Shown here piece by piece: positions 1 through 8,865 of a stretch of 64,000 nucleotides of DNA (position 1 is the stretch's first letter; each line of letters opens with the position of its first letter). A model generated the notes under the pieces. It saw only the letters and a program-made list of their open reading frames with translations. It did no database searches and had not been told where the DNA came from. A program made the translations under genes and the position numbers. Source of the stretch: Ruminococcus sp. (lineage in GTDB: Bacteria > Bacillota > Clostridia > Oscillospirales > Ruminococcaceae). The DNA is taken from positions 117,565 to 181,564 of the forward strand of contig JAIDTI010000023.1 of assembly GCA_029060755.1 (NCBI GenBank). The letters run 5' to 3'.

Positions 1-985
1 CTGCATAGTTTGAAGTATTTGTAAAGAAATTTGAAACAGGTTTTATAAGCATGAGAAGTCCTGCTGATGCGATAAACAGAATAGCTTCATACGCTCTGTA
101 TACACGTGCATAGAATCTGCTGACATCTTTTGAGCCGTTTTCGGTTATAGCAGACATATTCCAAGCCTGAAAAAATATAGTCGAAACCATTGAAATAAGA
201 TTAGGAATTTTATTTGCGACACTGTAAAGTCCTGCTGTATCTTCTCCGAGCTGAACTCTTGTGCTGTGCATATTTGTAATAAAAAGTCTGTCAGAAAGAC
301 TTGTTATAGTCCACATTACAATAGTCGGAATAAGAGGAAGTGAAAATCGGAGCATAGACCTTGTAAGTCTCTTGCTGAAATACTTCAGACGGAAAAATCT
401 GCCGAGATTTGCCATGCCGAAAAGAAAAATTGCCGAACACAAATCAGAAAGTATTACAGAAATCATAAATCCCTTTACACCCATTTTCAATCCTACTATA
501 AATACAAAATTGAATATGAAAAGTGTGAGAGTTGCAAGAATACCATCAAGTGAAAACAGCTTTACCATATCTCTTGAGCGAACAAACTGTGCAAACAACA
601 TTCTTATTGACGACATACACGTATACAGCGCAAGAAGCATTGCATAGCCGTTTATAAAGCTGAAAACAGGTATAAAACGCAGTCCCGGAACTATCAGTAT
701 AACAGCAAAAAGTCCGATAGCTGTAATGCAGACTGATGTTGTGAACACCTCTTTTTTGTTGTATCTTTTGTCAAGTCCGAATCTTATCATATACTCCTGC
801 AAAGCGAATGTAAAAATCGGCTGTAGGAAAAGCACCATTGTTTCAAGCATTTCCTTTGTGTACATATCGGCAGGACTGATGTGTTTGGTGTAAAGCCTTG
901 TAAGGAGCAGAACAAGTATTTTTGAGCCGAAAGTTCCTATACCGAAAATTATGGTATTAAACGCAAGTTTTTTGTATTTATTCAT
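1..985 (-). CDS. Oligosaccharide flippase (Wzx/MATE-like), partial
   Basis: The reading frame is open from the ATG at 985 to the left edge, so about 328 residues of the N-terminal part are present and the C-terminus is outside the window. The protein begins MNKYKKLAFNTIIFGIGTFG and has repeated 20-residue hydrophobic segments separated by short charged loops, the pattern of the polysaccharide-transporter branch of the MOP (MATE) superfamily, which flips lipid-linked sugar units across the cytoplasmic membrane. The start overlaps the end of birA by 8 bases, which implies translational coupling in one transcript. The substrate cannot be told from this sequence. Family call is from recall of fold pattern, not a search. 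Confidence 0.75.
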   Translation of the reverse strand, partial: MNKYKKLAFNTIIFGIGTFGSKILVLLLTRLYTKHISPADMYTKEMLETMVLFLQPIFTFALQEYMIRFGLDKRYNKKEVFTTSVCITAIGLFAVILIVPGLRFIPVFSFINGYAMLLALYTCMSSIRMLFAQFVRSRDMVKLFSLDGILATLTLFIFNFVFIVGLKMGVKGFMISVILSDLCSAIFLFGMANLGRFFRLKYFSKRLTRSMLRFSLPLIPTIVMWTITSLSDRLFITNMHSTRVQLGEDTAGLYSVANKIPNLISMVSTIFFQAWNMSAITENGSKDVSRFYARVYRAYEAILFIASAGLLMLIKPVSNFFTNTSNYA

Positions 986-1931
986 GCGCACCCTCCTGAA
1001 TTTTCCTGACAAGACTTGCTTCGCCTGATGACAGATGTATGATGCCCTTTTCAGTCTGCACTATAAGATTTGCATTGTCGTCAATTCCTGATGCTTTGCC
1101 GATAATCTTTTCAGCACCGAAATTTGCGGAAATCATGTTTCCCGTGAGTATTTCTCTCTCCCTGTACTTTTCAAGGTGCGAACGTTCTGTTATTCTGCTA
1201 ATCCAGAAGTCAAGGCGATTCAGAATCTTTTCACAAAGTCTGTTCCTGTTGACGATTTTTCCCGTCTCACGCTCAATTGATGATACACGCTGATTAAGTT
1301 CGCCGAAATCGTAGTCACGCACATTTACTCCAATACCTGCAACAGCATAATCAAGTGAATTGTATTCAAGTCCTAAAGAAGCTTCTGTAAGTATACCGCA
1401 GATTTTCTTGTCATTCAGATAAACGTCATTCACCCATTTGATGCCAGCACTGTGTTCAGTAAGTTCCTCAACAGCCTCCGCAACTGCAACAGATACGGCA
1501 GAAGTTATAAGCGGAGCATATTCAACATCAAAATCAGGTCGCATTATAACACTCATATACAAGCCTTTTCCTGATGGTGAAACAAAAGTTCTTCCTAATC
1601 TTCCTTTACCTGTATTCTGTGATTCTGCAATAACTACAGTACCGCTTTCCGCACCCTCTGCCGTGATTTTCTTTGCATAGTTGTTTGTTGAATCAACCTC
1701 ATCAAGCACAATTATTTTTCCTTTATATGAAATAAACTCCGCTGAAATTTTATCGCAGTCAGGTGAAAGCCTGTAGCCTTTTGATGTAACAGATTCTATA
1801 ATATATCCGTCATTTTTGAGCGACTGTATACACTTCCATACAGCATTTCTGCTTACTCCTATACTGTCAGCAATTTCTGCACCTGAAATATATTCACCGC
1901 CTGAAAGTTTCTGTAAAATTATTTCCTTCAT
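978..1931 (-). CDS. birA: Biotin operon repressor / biotin-protein ligase
   Basis: 317 residues. Residues 1-60 form an HTH_11 winged helix (ISGAEIADSIGVSRNAVWKC), followed by the biotin ligase domain with the GKGRLGR motif (biotinyl-AMP loop), the KWVNDVY segment and a C-terminal SH3-like domain. It attaches biotin to carboxylases and probably represses biotin uptake or synthesis genes. I chose ATG 1931 because a GGGGAGG site lies just upstream; an in-frame extension to 2000 lacks a ribosome site and would run through the promoter. The downstream flippase gene overlaps its stop codon. No bio genes are visible nearby, so its regulatory target is elsewhere. Confidence 0.95.
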   Translation of the reverse strand: MKEIILQKLSGGEYISGAEIADSIGVSRNAVWKCIQSLKNDGYIIESVTSKGYRLSPDCDKISAEFISYKGKIIVLDEVDSTNNYAKKITAEGAESGTVVIAESQNTGKGRLGRTFVSPSGKGLYMSVIMRPDFDVEYAPLITSAVSVAVAEAVEELTEHSAGIKWVNDVYLNDKKICGILTEASLGLEYNSLDYAVAGIGVNVRDYDFGELNQRVSSIERETGKIVNRNRLCEKILNRLDFWISRITERSHLEKYREREILTGNMISANFGAEKIIGKASGIDDNANLIVQTEKGIIHLSSGEASLVRKIQEGAHE

Positions 1932-1955
1932 AAAAAAATACCTCCCCTGTTTTTT

Positions 1956-1984
1956 ATTATACCATAGATTAACTGAAATTACAA
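1956..1984 (-). promoter_or_regulatory. birA promoter
   Basis: Minus strand reads TTGTAA, a 17-base spacer, then TATAAT, with an extended -10 (TGGTATAAT). It lies 25 bases upstream of the birA ATG and back to back with the fnt promoter. Confidence 0.75.
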
Positions 1985-1988
1985 TAGA

Positions 1989-2017
1989 TTGACAACTCAT
2001 AATTTTTGATGTATAAT
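1989..2017 (+). promoter_or_regulatory. Formate/nitrite transporter gene promoter
   Basis: Perfect sigma-A promoter: TTGACA at 1989-1994, 17-base spacer, TATAAT at 2012-2017. It drives the gene at 2055 and is divergent from the birA promoter. Confidence 0.9.
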
Positions 2018-2054
2018 AAGTTGATAATTATTTGTCAAAGAAAGGACATTTTTT

Positions 2055-2669
2055 ATGAAAAAGATTTTTACAGATGCTGTTTTAGCAGGAATTATGATAA
2101 GTATAGGCGGAATAGTATACTTATCGGCAGAAAATAAAACAACAGGAGCATTTCTGTTCAGTTTCGGACTTTTTACAATTATCCGTTACGGCTTCGGCTT
2201 ATATACGGGAAAAGTCGGATATATCCCCGAAAACAAGCTTAAATATATACCCGAAGTTTTAATGACATTTGTCGGAAATATGGTCGGCACGGGCTTAATC
2301 TCCATACTTATAAGATTTACACGCATATGGGATAAAATTCATAAAAATGCAGAAATTTCGATGTCATTAAAAATCTCCGACAGTTTTCAGAGCAATTTTA
2401 TTTTAGGCATTTTATGCGGACTGCTTATGTATCTTGCTGTAGAGAACGGAAAAAAATGTCTGAATAAATCTGATGTATCATTTGTATTCGGAACGTTCGT
2501 TCCTGTTATGATTTTCATTTTAAGCGGATTCAATCATTCAATAGCAGATTGTTTCTATTATTTTTCAGCCGTTCCCGATTTGCAGGGTTTTTTGTATATA
2601 CTTACTGTAGCAGGAGGAAATGCAGTCGGCGGAATGATTGTACCGCTTGCAAAAAAAATTCGCAAATAA
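2055..2669 (+). CDS. Formate/nitrite transporter family protein
   Basis: 204 residues with about six membrane segments. The segment SGFNHSIADCFYYF matches the conserved S-G-[FN]-x-H-x-[IV]-A-[DN] half-helix signature of the FNT channel family (FocA, NirC), including the central pore histidine. The protein is shorter than the usual 260-280 residues, as is common for the clostridial members. It probably exchanges formate, nitrite or a similar small anion across the cytoplasmic membrane; the anion is not decidable here. ATG 2055 is preceded by AAAGGA. It is transcribed alone from the promoter at 1989. The last codons plus the following promoter -35 are duplicated 192 bases downstream. Confidence 0.85.
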   Translation: MKKIFTDAVLAGIMISIGGIVYLSAENKTTGAFLFSFGLFTIIRYGFGLYTGKVGYIPENKLKYIPEVLMTFVGNMVGTGLISILIRFTRIWDKIHKNAEISMSLKISDSFQSNFILGILCGLLMYLAVENGKKCLNKSDVSFVFGTFVPVMIFILSGFNHSIADCFYYFSAVPDLQGFLYILTVAGGNAVGGMIVPLAKKIRK

Positions 2670-2874
2670 AAATCTTGACAAACACAATTTTTTATGGTAT
2701 TATATTAGTGGTTAAAGTGCATCAGGGTTTACTCTGTTGTTCATAATGTTGTAAAAGGAAACCGTCATTTATGACGGCTTTCCATTTTATATACTTGACT
2801 ATTCACAAAGTTTACTGATTAATTAAGACAATCATACAAAGCAAAAAAATTCGTAAATAAAAAGTCTTGACAAA
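2649..2874 (+). repeat. Direct repeat of the fnt gene end and -35 box
   Basis: A 34-base unit at 2649-2682 (end of fnt, its stop codon and TTGACAAA) recurs at 2841-2874 with two substitutions and a one-base shift. Both copies act as the -35 part of promoter-like sequences, so a tandem duplication created a second promoter with about 190 bases between. Confidence 0.7.
2675..2795 (+). ncRNA. Possible short transcript between two promoters
   Basis: TTGACA at 2675-2680, 17-base spacer and TATTAT at 2698-2703 would start a transcript near 2710. A hairpin at 2757-2783 (GGAAaCCGTCAT paired with ATGACGGcTTTCC) followed by ATTTTATATA could end it, giving an RNA of about 80 bases. No credible coding frame lies inside. 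The T-tract is poor, so it may instead be only a leader or a by-product of the duplication. Confidence 0.35.
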
Positions 2875-2895
2875 TGGAAAAGAATATTGTATAAT
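2867..2895 (+). promoter_or_regulatory. Promoter of the zinc-ribbon gene
   Basis: TTGACA at 2867-2872, 17-base spacer, TATAAT at 2890-2895; start codon at 2927. Confidence 0.85.
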
Positions 2896-2926
2896 ATTAT
2901 TAATCTGAATTTCAGGAGTGAAAATT

Positions 2927-3352
2927 ATGCCATTTGTTGAAGTTAAATGTCCGTCATGTGCATCTGTTTTTCCTGTTGAGAAAGCAAAAGATGTATGGAT
3001 TTGCGGTTACTGCGGAAAACCGTTTATTGTTGAGAAAGCTCTTGCTGAATATAAAAAAGCCAACGGGACAAAAGATGTAACAGTTCCCGATACCGTAAAA
3101 TCTATTGAATATCTCGATTTTTCAGGCTGTGACAATATCCAGTCAATAACTATAAATGTACAGAGTATCGGAAGTTTTGATTTTTCCGACTGTAAAAATT
3201 TGCAGTCAATCAATATAAATGCAAACAGTATTGACTCGCTTGACATTACAAACTGCCAGAGTTTGCAGATTGTAAATATTCCACGAACTGCAAAAATAGA
3301 AAATATTGATATTTCCGATTGTAAAAATCTGAAATCCATAAATAAAAAATAA
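2927..3352 (+). CDS. Zinc-ribbon plus leucine-rich-like repeat protein
   Basis: 141 residues, not recognised as a named family. Residues 7-31 carry two CxxC knuckles (CPSC and CGYC), a zinc ribbon. From about residue 50 there are four to five short repeats of the pattern ID.S.CKNLQSI.IN, related to the BspA-type leucine-rich repeats also present at 6553 and 20956. No signal peptide is seen, so it is probably cytoplasmic. ATG 2927 is preferred because AGGAG ends eight bases upstream; the GTG at 2918 lies inside that ribosome site. It has its own promoter and ends just before the thrS promoter. Function unknown. Confidence 0.7.
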   Translation: MPFVEVKCPSCASVFPVEKAKDVWICGYCGKPFIVEKALAEYKKANGTKDVTVPDTVKSIEYLDFSGCDNIQSITINVQSIGSFDFSDCKNLQSININANSIDSLDITNCQSLQIVNIPRTAKIENIDISDCKNLKSINKK

Positions 3353-3359
3353 AAACCAC

Positions 3360-3388
3360 TTGACAATCTGCCGTAAATGTGATAATAT
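3360..3388 (+). promoter_or_regulatory. Promoter of the T-box/thrS operon
   Basis: TTGACA at 3360-3365, 17-base spacer, TAATAT at 3383-3388. Transcription would begin near 3395, at the head of the T-box leader. Confidence 0.8.
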
Positions 3389-3394
3389 ATTTAC

Positions 3395-3632
3395 ATAACC
3401 TAAAACGTTGATAAGGAAGGCTTTTTTCCGATACGATATTTTCAGAGAACTGTTGTACGGTGCGAAACAGTAATATCAGGAATCAGGCATACCGCCTTTG
3501 AGTGCGTCCAATACACGCCGGTTTGCTACCGTTAAAGAGCTTTTGAGGTGCAGGATTTTTCTGCATGAAATCGGGTGGAATCACGGTAAATTATCGTCCC
3601 TTGTGCTTTTGCATGAGGGACTATTTTAATTG
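3395..3632 (+). promoter_or_regulatory. T-box riboswitch, threonine type
   Basis: The leader has the T-box core GGGTGGAATCACGG at 3573-3586, upstream stem I elements including a GGTGCGA apical segment near 3456, and a terminator hairpin (GTCCCTTGTGC paired with GCATGAGGGAC, 3596-3621) followed by a modest T-tract. The likely specifier is ACC at 3491-3493, a Thr codon followed by a purine, next to GCCTT that can pair with AAGGC near 3417. Uncharged tRNA-Thr would favour the antiterminator. The controlled genes are the unknown gene at 3647 and thrS at 4032. The core motif and thrS context are secure; the specifier position is inferred. Confidence 0.9.
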
Positions 3633-3646
3633 AAAGGAGGGAGAAT

Positions 3647-4018
3647 ATGAGCAACATCAAATACAATGAGGAACAGGAAGCCTTTGAACTGCCCTATAAG
3701 TTGTGGGATAATGCGATTACTGTGCGTTTCTATGCCGACAGTGAAGAAGATATTATCAGTAATCTTAGCGAAATTGCCGTTCAGCTTGAATACGTCAACA
3801 GCAACAAGAAAGCAATTGCTACTCTTATAGCTGATGAGGGACTTTATGACGGCGCAGACGAAGTTCTTATAAAACATATCTGCCTTGAAAGCATCTATGT
3901 TGATGTTGATGATGAGGAAATTGTTGTCTGCTTCACTGTTGACAGCACCGACGGATATATGACTTCCGTCAATATTGAACTTTATGAAACTGAATTTGAA
4001 ATTACAAGCAGAAATTAA
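3647..4018 (+). CDS. Unknown acidic protein inside the thrS T-box operon
   Basis: 123 residues, strongly acidic, no signal peptide or membrane segment. It starts at ATG 3647 after a strong AAAGGAGGG site and ends 13 bases before thrS. The sequence alternates beta-like stretches (AITVRFYADSEEDI, IYVDVDDEEIVVCFTV) and has no motif I recognise. Because it sits between a threonine T-box and thrS, it is induced when charged tRNA-Thr falls; a role in threonine limitation or in supporting ThrRS is an inference from position only. No paralogue is seen in the window. Confidence 0.75.
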   Translation: MSNIKYNEEQEAFELPYKLWDNAITVRFYADSEEDIISNLSEIAVQLEYVNSNKKAIATLIADEGLYDGADEVLIKHICLESIYVDVDDEEIVVCFTVDSTDGYMTSVNIELYETEFEITSRN

Positions 4019-4031
4019 AGGAGTGTTTAAG

Positions 4032-5978
4032 ATGATAAAATTAACTTTAAAAGACGGCAGTATCAGAGAAATTGAAGCCTCTGCACCTGCTTATGAAATT
4101 ATCAAGGGAATCGGCATGGGACTTTACAAAGCATCATGCTGTGTAAAAATCAACGGCGAAGTGAAAGACCTCCGCACAATTATTGACAGCGACTGCGATT
4201 TTGAAGTATGTACTTTCGATACGGTTGAGGGCAAAAAGACTTTCTGGCATACTGCATCTCATATTCTTGCACAAGCTGTAAAAAGACTCTATCCGCAGGC
4301 TAAACTTGCTATCGGTCCTGCTATCGACAATGGCTTCTACTATGATTTTGACCTTGAAAAGCCGTTCACACAAGATGAACTGGACAAGATTGAAGCAGAA
4401 ATGAAAAAAATCGTCAAAGAGGGTATTGAACTGGAACAGTTTGAACTCTCTCCAGAAGATGCTGTTGCAAAACTCAAGGAAATGGACGAGCCTTACAAGG
4501 TTGAATTGTGCGAAGAACACGCTGACAAGGGTGAGCCGATTTCATTCTATAAGCAGGGTGAATTTATTGACCTCTGTGCAGGTCCTCACCTTATGACGAC
4601 TGCACCCGTAAAGGCTTTCAAGCTTCTTTCATGTACTGGTGCATACTGGAGAGGTTCAGAGAAAAACAAGATGCTTTCAAGAGTATATGCTGTTGCTTAT
4701 CCGAAGTCGGCAGACCTCGAAGCAGACATTAAACAGCGTGAAGAAGCAAAACTCCGTGACCACAACAAGCTCGGACGTGAACTTGAATACTTCACAACTG
4801 TTGAGTGCGTCGGACAGGGACTTCCGATAATCCTCCCGAAAGGTGCAAGAGTTATTCAGACTTTACAACGCTGGGTTGAAGATGTTGAACAGAAACACGG
4901 CTATTTACTTACAAAAACTCCTTACCTTGCAAAGAGAGAACTCTATAAAATTTCAGGTCACTGGGAACACTATCTCGACGGTATGTTCGTACTCGGCGAT
5001 CCATACGACGAAACAAAGGAATGTTTTGCACTCCGTCCGATGACTTGTCCTTTTCAGTATCAGGTATACCTTAACAGACAGCGTTCATACCGTGATTTGC
5101 CAATGAGACTTGGTGAAACATCAACACTTTTCAGAAAAGAAGATTCAGGCGAAATGCATGGTCTTATCAGAGTGAGACAGTTTACAATTTCCGAAGGACA
5201 TCTTGTACTCCGTCCCGACCAGTTGGAAGAAGAATTTAAAGACTGTCTTGAACTTGCTAAAGAGATGCTCGGCACTGTAGGACTTCTTGAAGACTGTACT
5301 TTCAGATTCTCACAGTGGGACCCTGCAAATCCGAAAAACAAATATGAGGGTACAGCTGAACAGTGGGAAGAAGCACAGAATGTAATGGCGAAGATTCTCG
5401 ACCATCTCGGAGTAGAGTATACAATAGGTATTGACGAAGCTGCATTTTATGGACCTAAACTTGATATTCAGTATAAGAACGTATATGGCAAAGAAGATAC
5501 ACTTGTAACAATTCAGATTGATATGCTTCTTGCTGAACGTTTCGGCATGGAGTACATTGATGCAGACGGTACAAAGAAAACTCCATATATCATTCACAGA
5601 ACATCACTTGGCTGTTATGAGCGTACTCTTGCATATCTCATTGAAAAATATGCAGGTGCATTGCCGTTGTGGATTGCACCTGAACAGGTGAGAATTGTAC
5701 CGGTTGCAGACAGACATCTTGATTATTGCCGTGAGATTATGGCAAAACTTGATGCTATGGGTGTGAGATGCTCAATTGATGACAGAGCAGAAAAAGTAGG
5801 AAAGAAAGTACGTGACGCAAGACTTGAAAAACTGCCTATGTGGATTACAGTCGGCGACAAGGAAGTCGAAAACGCTACAGTTTCAGTAACTTCAAGACGT
5901 GAGGGCGATTTAGGCTCAATGACACAGGCTGACTTAATCACAAAGCTTATTGATGACATTTCAAAGAAAGTAAGATAA
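4032..5978 (+). CDS. thrS: Threonine-tRNA ligase
   Basis: 648 residues, the full class II ThrRS layout: N-terminal TGS domain (residues 1-60), the N2 editing domain with HTASHILAQAVKRLYP and the Cys-bearing FIDLCAGPHL motif, the catalytic core with GMFVLGD, RPMTCPFQYQVY and the motif 2/3 arginines (LGCYERTLAYLIEKY), and the C-terminal anticodon-binding domain. It charges tRNA-Thr in the cytoplasm. ATG 4032 follows AAGGAG; an upstream in-frame start overlaps the preceding gene and has no ribosome site. It is regulated by the T-box leader at 3395. Confidence 0.98.
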   Translation: MIKLTLKDGSIREIEASAPAYEIIKGIGMGLYKASCCVKINGEVKDLRTIIDSDCDFEVCTFDTVEGKKTFWHTASHILAQAVKRLYPQAKLAIGPAIDNGFYYDFDLEKPFTQDELDKIEAEMKKIVKEGIELEQFELSPEDAVAKLKEMDEPYKVELCEEHADKGEPISFYKQGEFIDLCAGPHLMTTAPVKAFKLLSCTGAYWRGSEKNKMLSRVYAVAYPKSADLEADIKQREEAKLRDHNKLGRELEYFTTVECVGQGLPIILPKGARVIQTLQRWVEDVEQKHGYLLTKTPYLAKRELYKISGHWEHYLDGMFVLGDPYDETKECFALRPMTCPFQYQVYLNRQRSYRDLPMRLGETSTLFRKEDSGEMHGLIRVRQFTISEGHLVLRPDQLEEEFKDCLELAKEMLGTVGLLEDCTFRFSQWDPANPKNKYEGTAEQWEEAQNVMAKILDHLGVEYTIGIDEAAFYGPKLDIQYKNVYGKEDTLVTIQIDMLLAERFGMEYIDADGTKKTPYIIHRTSLGCYERTLAYLIEKYAGALPLWIAPEQVRIVPVADRHLDYCREIMAKLDAMGVRCSIDDRAEKVGKKVRDARLEKLPMWITVGDKEVENATVSVTSRREGDLGSMTQADLITKLIDDISKKVR

Positions 5979-5980
5979 TT

Positions 5981-6523
5981 GTGCGTTATATAAAAGTTGA
6001 TGTGAAAATAAGCCGATATGACCTCAAAGGACTTATCGGCTTTGTGAAAAAAGGCGGGACAATTCTGTCAATTGTACAGAAAGTTCCCGAAAAAATACTT
6101 GTTGGGATTGTCACAAGCAAAATCACACGAAAAGCTTTTCTTCCTAATATTATTTCAAAGGTGAACAAAAACCTTTCAAAAGAGGGCAATATTATGATTG
6201 ATAATCTTGAAATTGAAAATACAGGCGACAGAAGTCTTGATGTAAGATTCAATCTGAAATTCAAGGACTATGCTTCTTTTCTTCCGCTTATTACGGATAA
6301 AATCAACGGTAAAATAAAAGACGAAAAAATTAATTCCATTGTAAATACTGCTATGGACGTTATCTTTTCGGAAATTCCTGATAATGTAAAGGACAGAATA
6401 ATCAACGGCATTATTTCTGGTGCTTCAAATGAAATATGTGACTTTATTACAGATGCTTTGAAAAAGAAAGCTATTCCTGTTGAAATTGGTGACATTGAAA
6501 TTAAAGCAGATGTTCAAAAATAA
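5981..6523 (+). CDS. Hypothetical protein downstream of thrS
   Basis: 180 residues beginning at GTG 5981, two bases after the thrS stop, so probably translated by coupling with thrS; the ribosome site is weak. The protein is basic at its N-terminus and rich in Ile, Lys and Asp, with no signal peptide, membrane helix or cysteine motif. Two segments (ISRYDLKGLIGFVKKGG and VPEKILVGIVTSKITRKAF) look like amphipathic helices. I do not recognise the family. Expression should follow the threonine T-box. Confidence 0.65.
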   Translation: MRYIKVDVKISRYDLKGLIGFVKKGGTILSIVQKVPEKILVGIVTSKITRKAFLPNIISKVNKNLSKEGNIMIDNLEIENTGDRSLDVRFNLKFKDYASFLPLITDKINGKIKDEKINSIVNTAMDVIFSEIPDNVKDRIINGIISGASNEICDFITDALKKKAIPVEIGDIEIKADVQK

Positions 6524-6552
6524 GATAATAATAAAATCATGAGGTGATTTTA

Positions 6553-8790
6553 ATGAAAAAAAACAGAATTATTGCTGTCGGCATGGCTTTTGCTCTTTCG
6601 TTTACCGCTTTACAGACAAACTTTCTGCCGACAGCTTTACACAATAGTTTTACTTCCAGTGCATCTGAAGAAGAAATTACTTACAACGAAATGACTTTTT
6701 CCGTTTATGAAAAGGAGCTTCTTCTTATATCTTACAGCGGTACTGATTCATATATTGAAGTCCCTGAAAAGATTGACGGATATACAGTTACAGAAATCGG
6801 AAATTATGCTTTCAGAGACAATACTCAATTAAAAAGCATAAAACTGCCTGACACTATAAATGATATAGGAATATCAGCTTTTCAGAATACGGGTCTTGTA
6901 TCATTTGATGTTCCCGAAAATGTAACCAGCATACATACGAATACTTTTGCTGACTGCATCAACCTTGAAAAGATAAATCTTTCCGACAACGTATCATATA
7001 TGTATCTTTCTGCTTTTACGAATACAAAAGTTGACCCCTGTTCACTTGTAAAAGAAGATATGATTTTTTCGTATAATGGAATATTATATAATGCTATGGA
7101 CGGTGAAATTTGTGTTCTTGGAATTGAACCCAGTGAAAAAAAACTAATCAAAGATAATGTTGTTATTCCTGACAATTTCAATGGTTTTCCCGTGACAAGA
7201 ATATCAGACAGTGCTTTTTCCAGAGATTCAAACGGCATAAAGTCGTTTACACTTCCCGACAGCATTTATGATATTGATAAATCAGCATTTTTCGGCATAA
7301 CAACGCTTGAATCAATCAATATCCCGAAAAATGTTTCTGTTATCCAGAAAGAGACTTTCAGAAAATGTTCAAATCTTTCAGATGTAAAATTCCATAACGA
7401 TATAGAAATAATTGATATAACAGCATTTGAGGAAACAAAAGTAACAATTCCTGACAATCTTATATCAAAGATATATGACGACCCTGCAAATAAAGTTGTC
7501 AATGTTTCAAAGGATATATTCGGTTCAGAGGATACTTATGTAATAACCGATTCAACTGTTGAACTCAATCTTTCTGTCAACAGGATATTAAATTATGCTC
7601 TGACAGGATTTGACAATCTGAAAACAATAAATCTCAGTTGTTCGGGAGAACTTGAAATAAACAACTATGCTTTTTCATACTGTCCTGCACTTGAATCCAT
7701 AAATTTTTCACCTGAATACAGCAAAGTAAAAATATCAGGAAAAAATATAATCGACAGGACTTCCGTTTCGCAGATTGAAATAAATTCCCCATGTGAGATA
7801 ATGCCAGATGCTTTTACAAGGTGTGAAACGCTTGAATCCGTCTCACTGAAAAAAGATGCAAAAGTCCTTAGAAACGCATTTGCAGACTGTAAAAACCTGA
7901 CTGAACTTGAGTTAGGCGGAGTATCGGATATTGGATTGGGCGCATTTTCAGGCTGTCCTATACAGAATTTAATCATCTCTGAAAATACTGAAATTGTATC
8001 AAGAGGACTGAATAACTGTACAGAACTTATGAACATCAATGGCGAACCTGCTTTCGACAGCAAAACAGGTGATTTCAATGCAAAGTACAAGGATTTTATT
8101 TTCAAGTCATTTTACAATGCAGATGAAATCGGCTTTATTAATGAGTATGTTCAGGCAAATGTTGAACGAATTGTAAGTGAAAATACTGATTCACGCATGA
8201 GTGAAATAGAAAAAGTAAAGATTCTGCACGATTGGGTATGCGATAATACAGTATATGACCCCGACGAAGAAAAAGTATATGCACCTGAAAACAGAAATGA
8301 CGCTTCTGTACTTATGAATGGTAAATCCGTATGTGTCGGATATGCTAAAATGTGCAATCTGCTTTTCAATGAAGCTGGTATTGAGACTTATTTTATTGAG
8401 TCACCAAGTCATGCGTGGAATATTGTAAAAATCGGCGGTCACTATTTCCACGTTGATTCAACATGGGACGATGGAGACAGTATTTCATACAACTTCTTCA
8501 TGAAATCCGACAATGAAATTTCCGACGATACACACATCAACTATTCAGCCGAAAAACCAAGCTCTCTCCATGCTTTTCAGAAAGACGGTATGCCCGAATG
8601 TAGTTACTCAATGGGCGACTGCAATACGGACAACGAAATTTCCATTGCTGATTTAGTGTGTATGAATAAATATATACTCAATCAGCAGAAAATCAGTGCA
8701 GATGATGCAATATTATACGACCTTGATTTCAGCGGAAAAATTGATGTATTTGATGTAATAAAAATGCGTCAGATAGTTGTAAAACAATAA
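6553..8790 (+). CDS. Secreted LRR / transglutaminase-like / dockerin protein
   Basis: 745 residues. In order: a signal peptide (residues 1-33), BspA-type LRR_5 repeats to about residue 510 (units such as IGNYAFRDNTQLKSIKLPD), a transglutaminase-like domain with the Cys-His-Asp triad (GKSVCVGYAKMC, ESPSHAWNIV, HVDSTWDDG), and a C-terminal dockerin type I pair (GDCNTDNEISIADLVCMNKY and DLDFSGKIDVFDVIKMRQI). The dockerin should fix it to a cohesin scaffold on or near the cell surface. The transglutaminase fold may act as a peptidase or crosslinker; the substrate is unknown. ATG 6553 follows GAGGTG; a GTG at 6544 lies inside that site. A strong terminator follows. Confidence 0.9.
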   Translation: MKKNRIIAVGMAFALSFTALQTNFLPTALHNSFTSSASEEEITYNEMTFSVYEKELLLISYSGTDSYIEVPEKIDGYTVTEIGNYAFRDNTQLKSIKLPDTINDIGISAFQNTGLVSFDVPENVTSIHTNTFADCINLEKINLSDNVSYMYLSAFTNTKVDPCSLVKEDMIFSYNGILYNAMDGEICVLGIEPSEKKLIKDNVVIPDNFNGFPVTRISDSAFSRDSNGIKSFTLPDSIYDIDKSAFFGITTLESINIPKNVSVIQKETFRKCSNLSDVKFHNDIEIIDITAFEETKVTIPDNLISKIYDDPANKVVNVSKDIFGSEDTYVITDSTVELNLSVNRILNYALTGFDNLKTINLSCSGELEINNYAFSYCPALESINFSPEYSKVKISGKNIIDRTSVSQIEINSPCEIMPDAFTRCETLESVSLKKDAKVLRNAFADCKNLTELELGGVSDIGLGAFSGCPIQNLIISENTEIVSRGLNNCTELMNINGEPAFDSKTGDFNAKYKDFIFKSFYNADEIGFINEYVQANVERIVSENTDSRMSEIEKVKILHDWVCDNTVYDPDEEKVYAPENRNDASVLMNGKSVCVGYAKMCNLLFNEAGIETYFIESPSHAWNIVKIGGHYFHVDSTWDDGDSISYNFFMKSDNEISDDTHINYSAEKPSSLHAFQKDGMPECSYSMGDCNTDNEISIADLVCMNKYILNQQKISADDAILYDLDFSGKIDVFDVIKMRQIVVKQ

Positions 8791-8794
8791 CAGA

Positions 8795-8828
8795 ATGCCC
8801 CTGCACGAACAAGCAGGGGCATTTTTTT
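8795..8828 (+). terminator. Rho-independent terminator
   Basis: ATGCCCCTGC paired with GCAGGGGCAT, eight-base loop, then seven T; ends the dockerin gene. Confidence 0.95.
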
Positions 8829-8865
8829 GTAACGATAAAAAATTATATTAAGTGCAATTATAACT

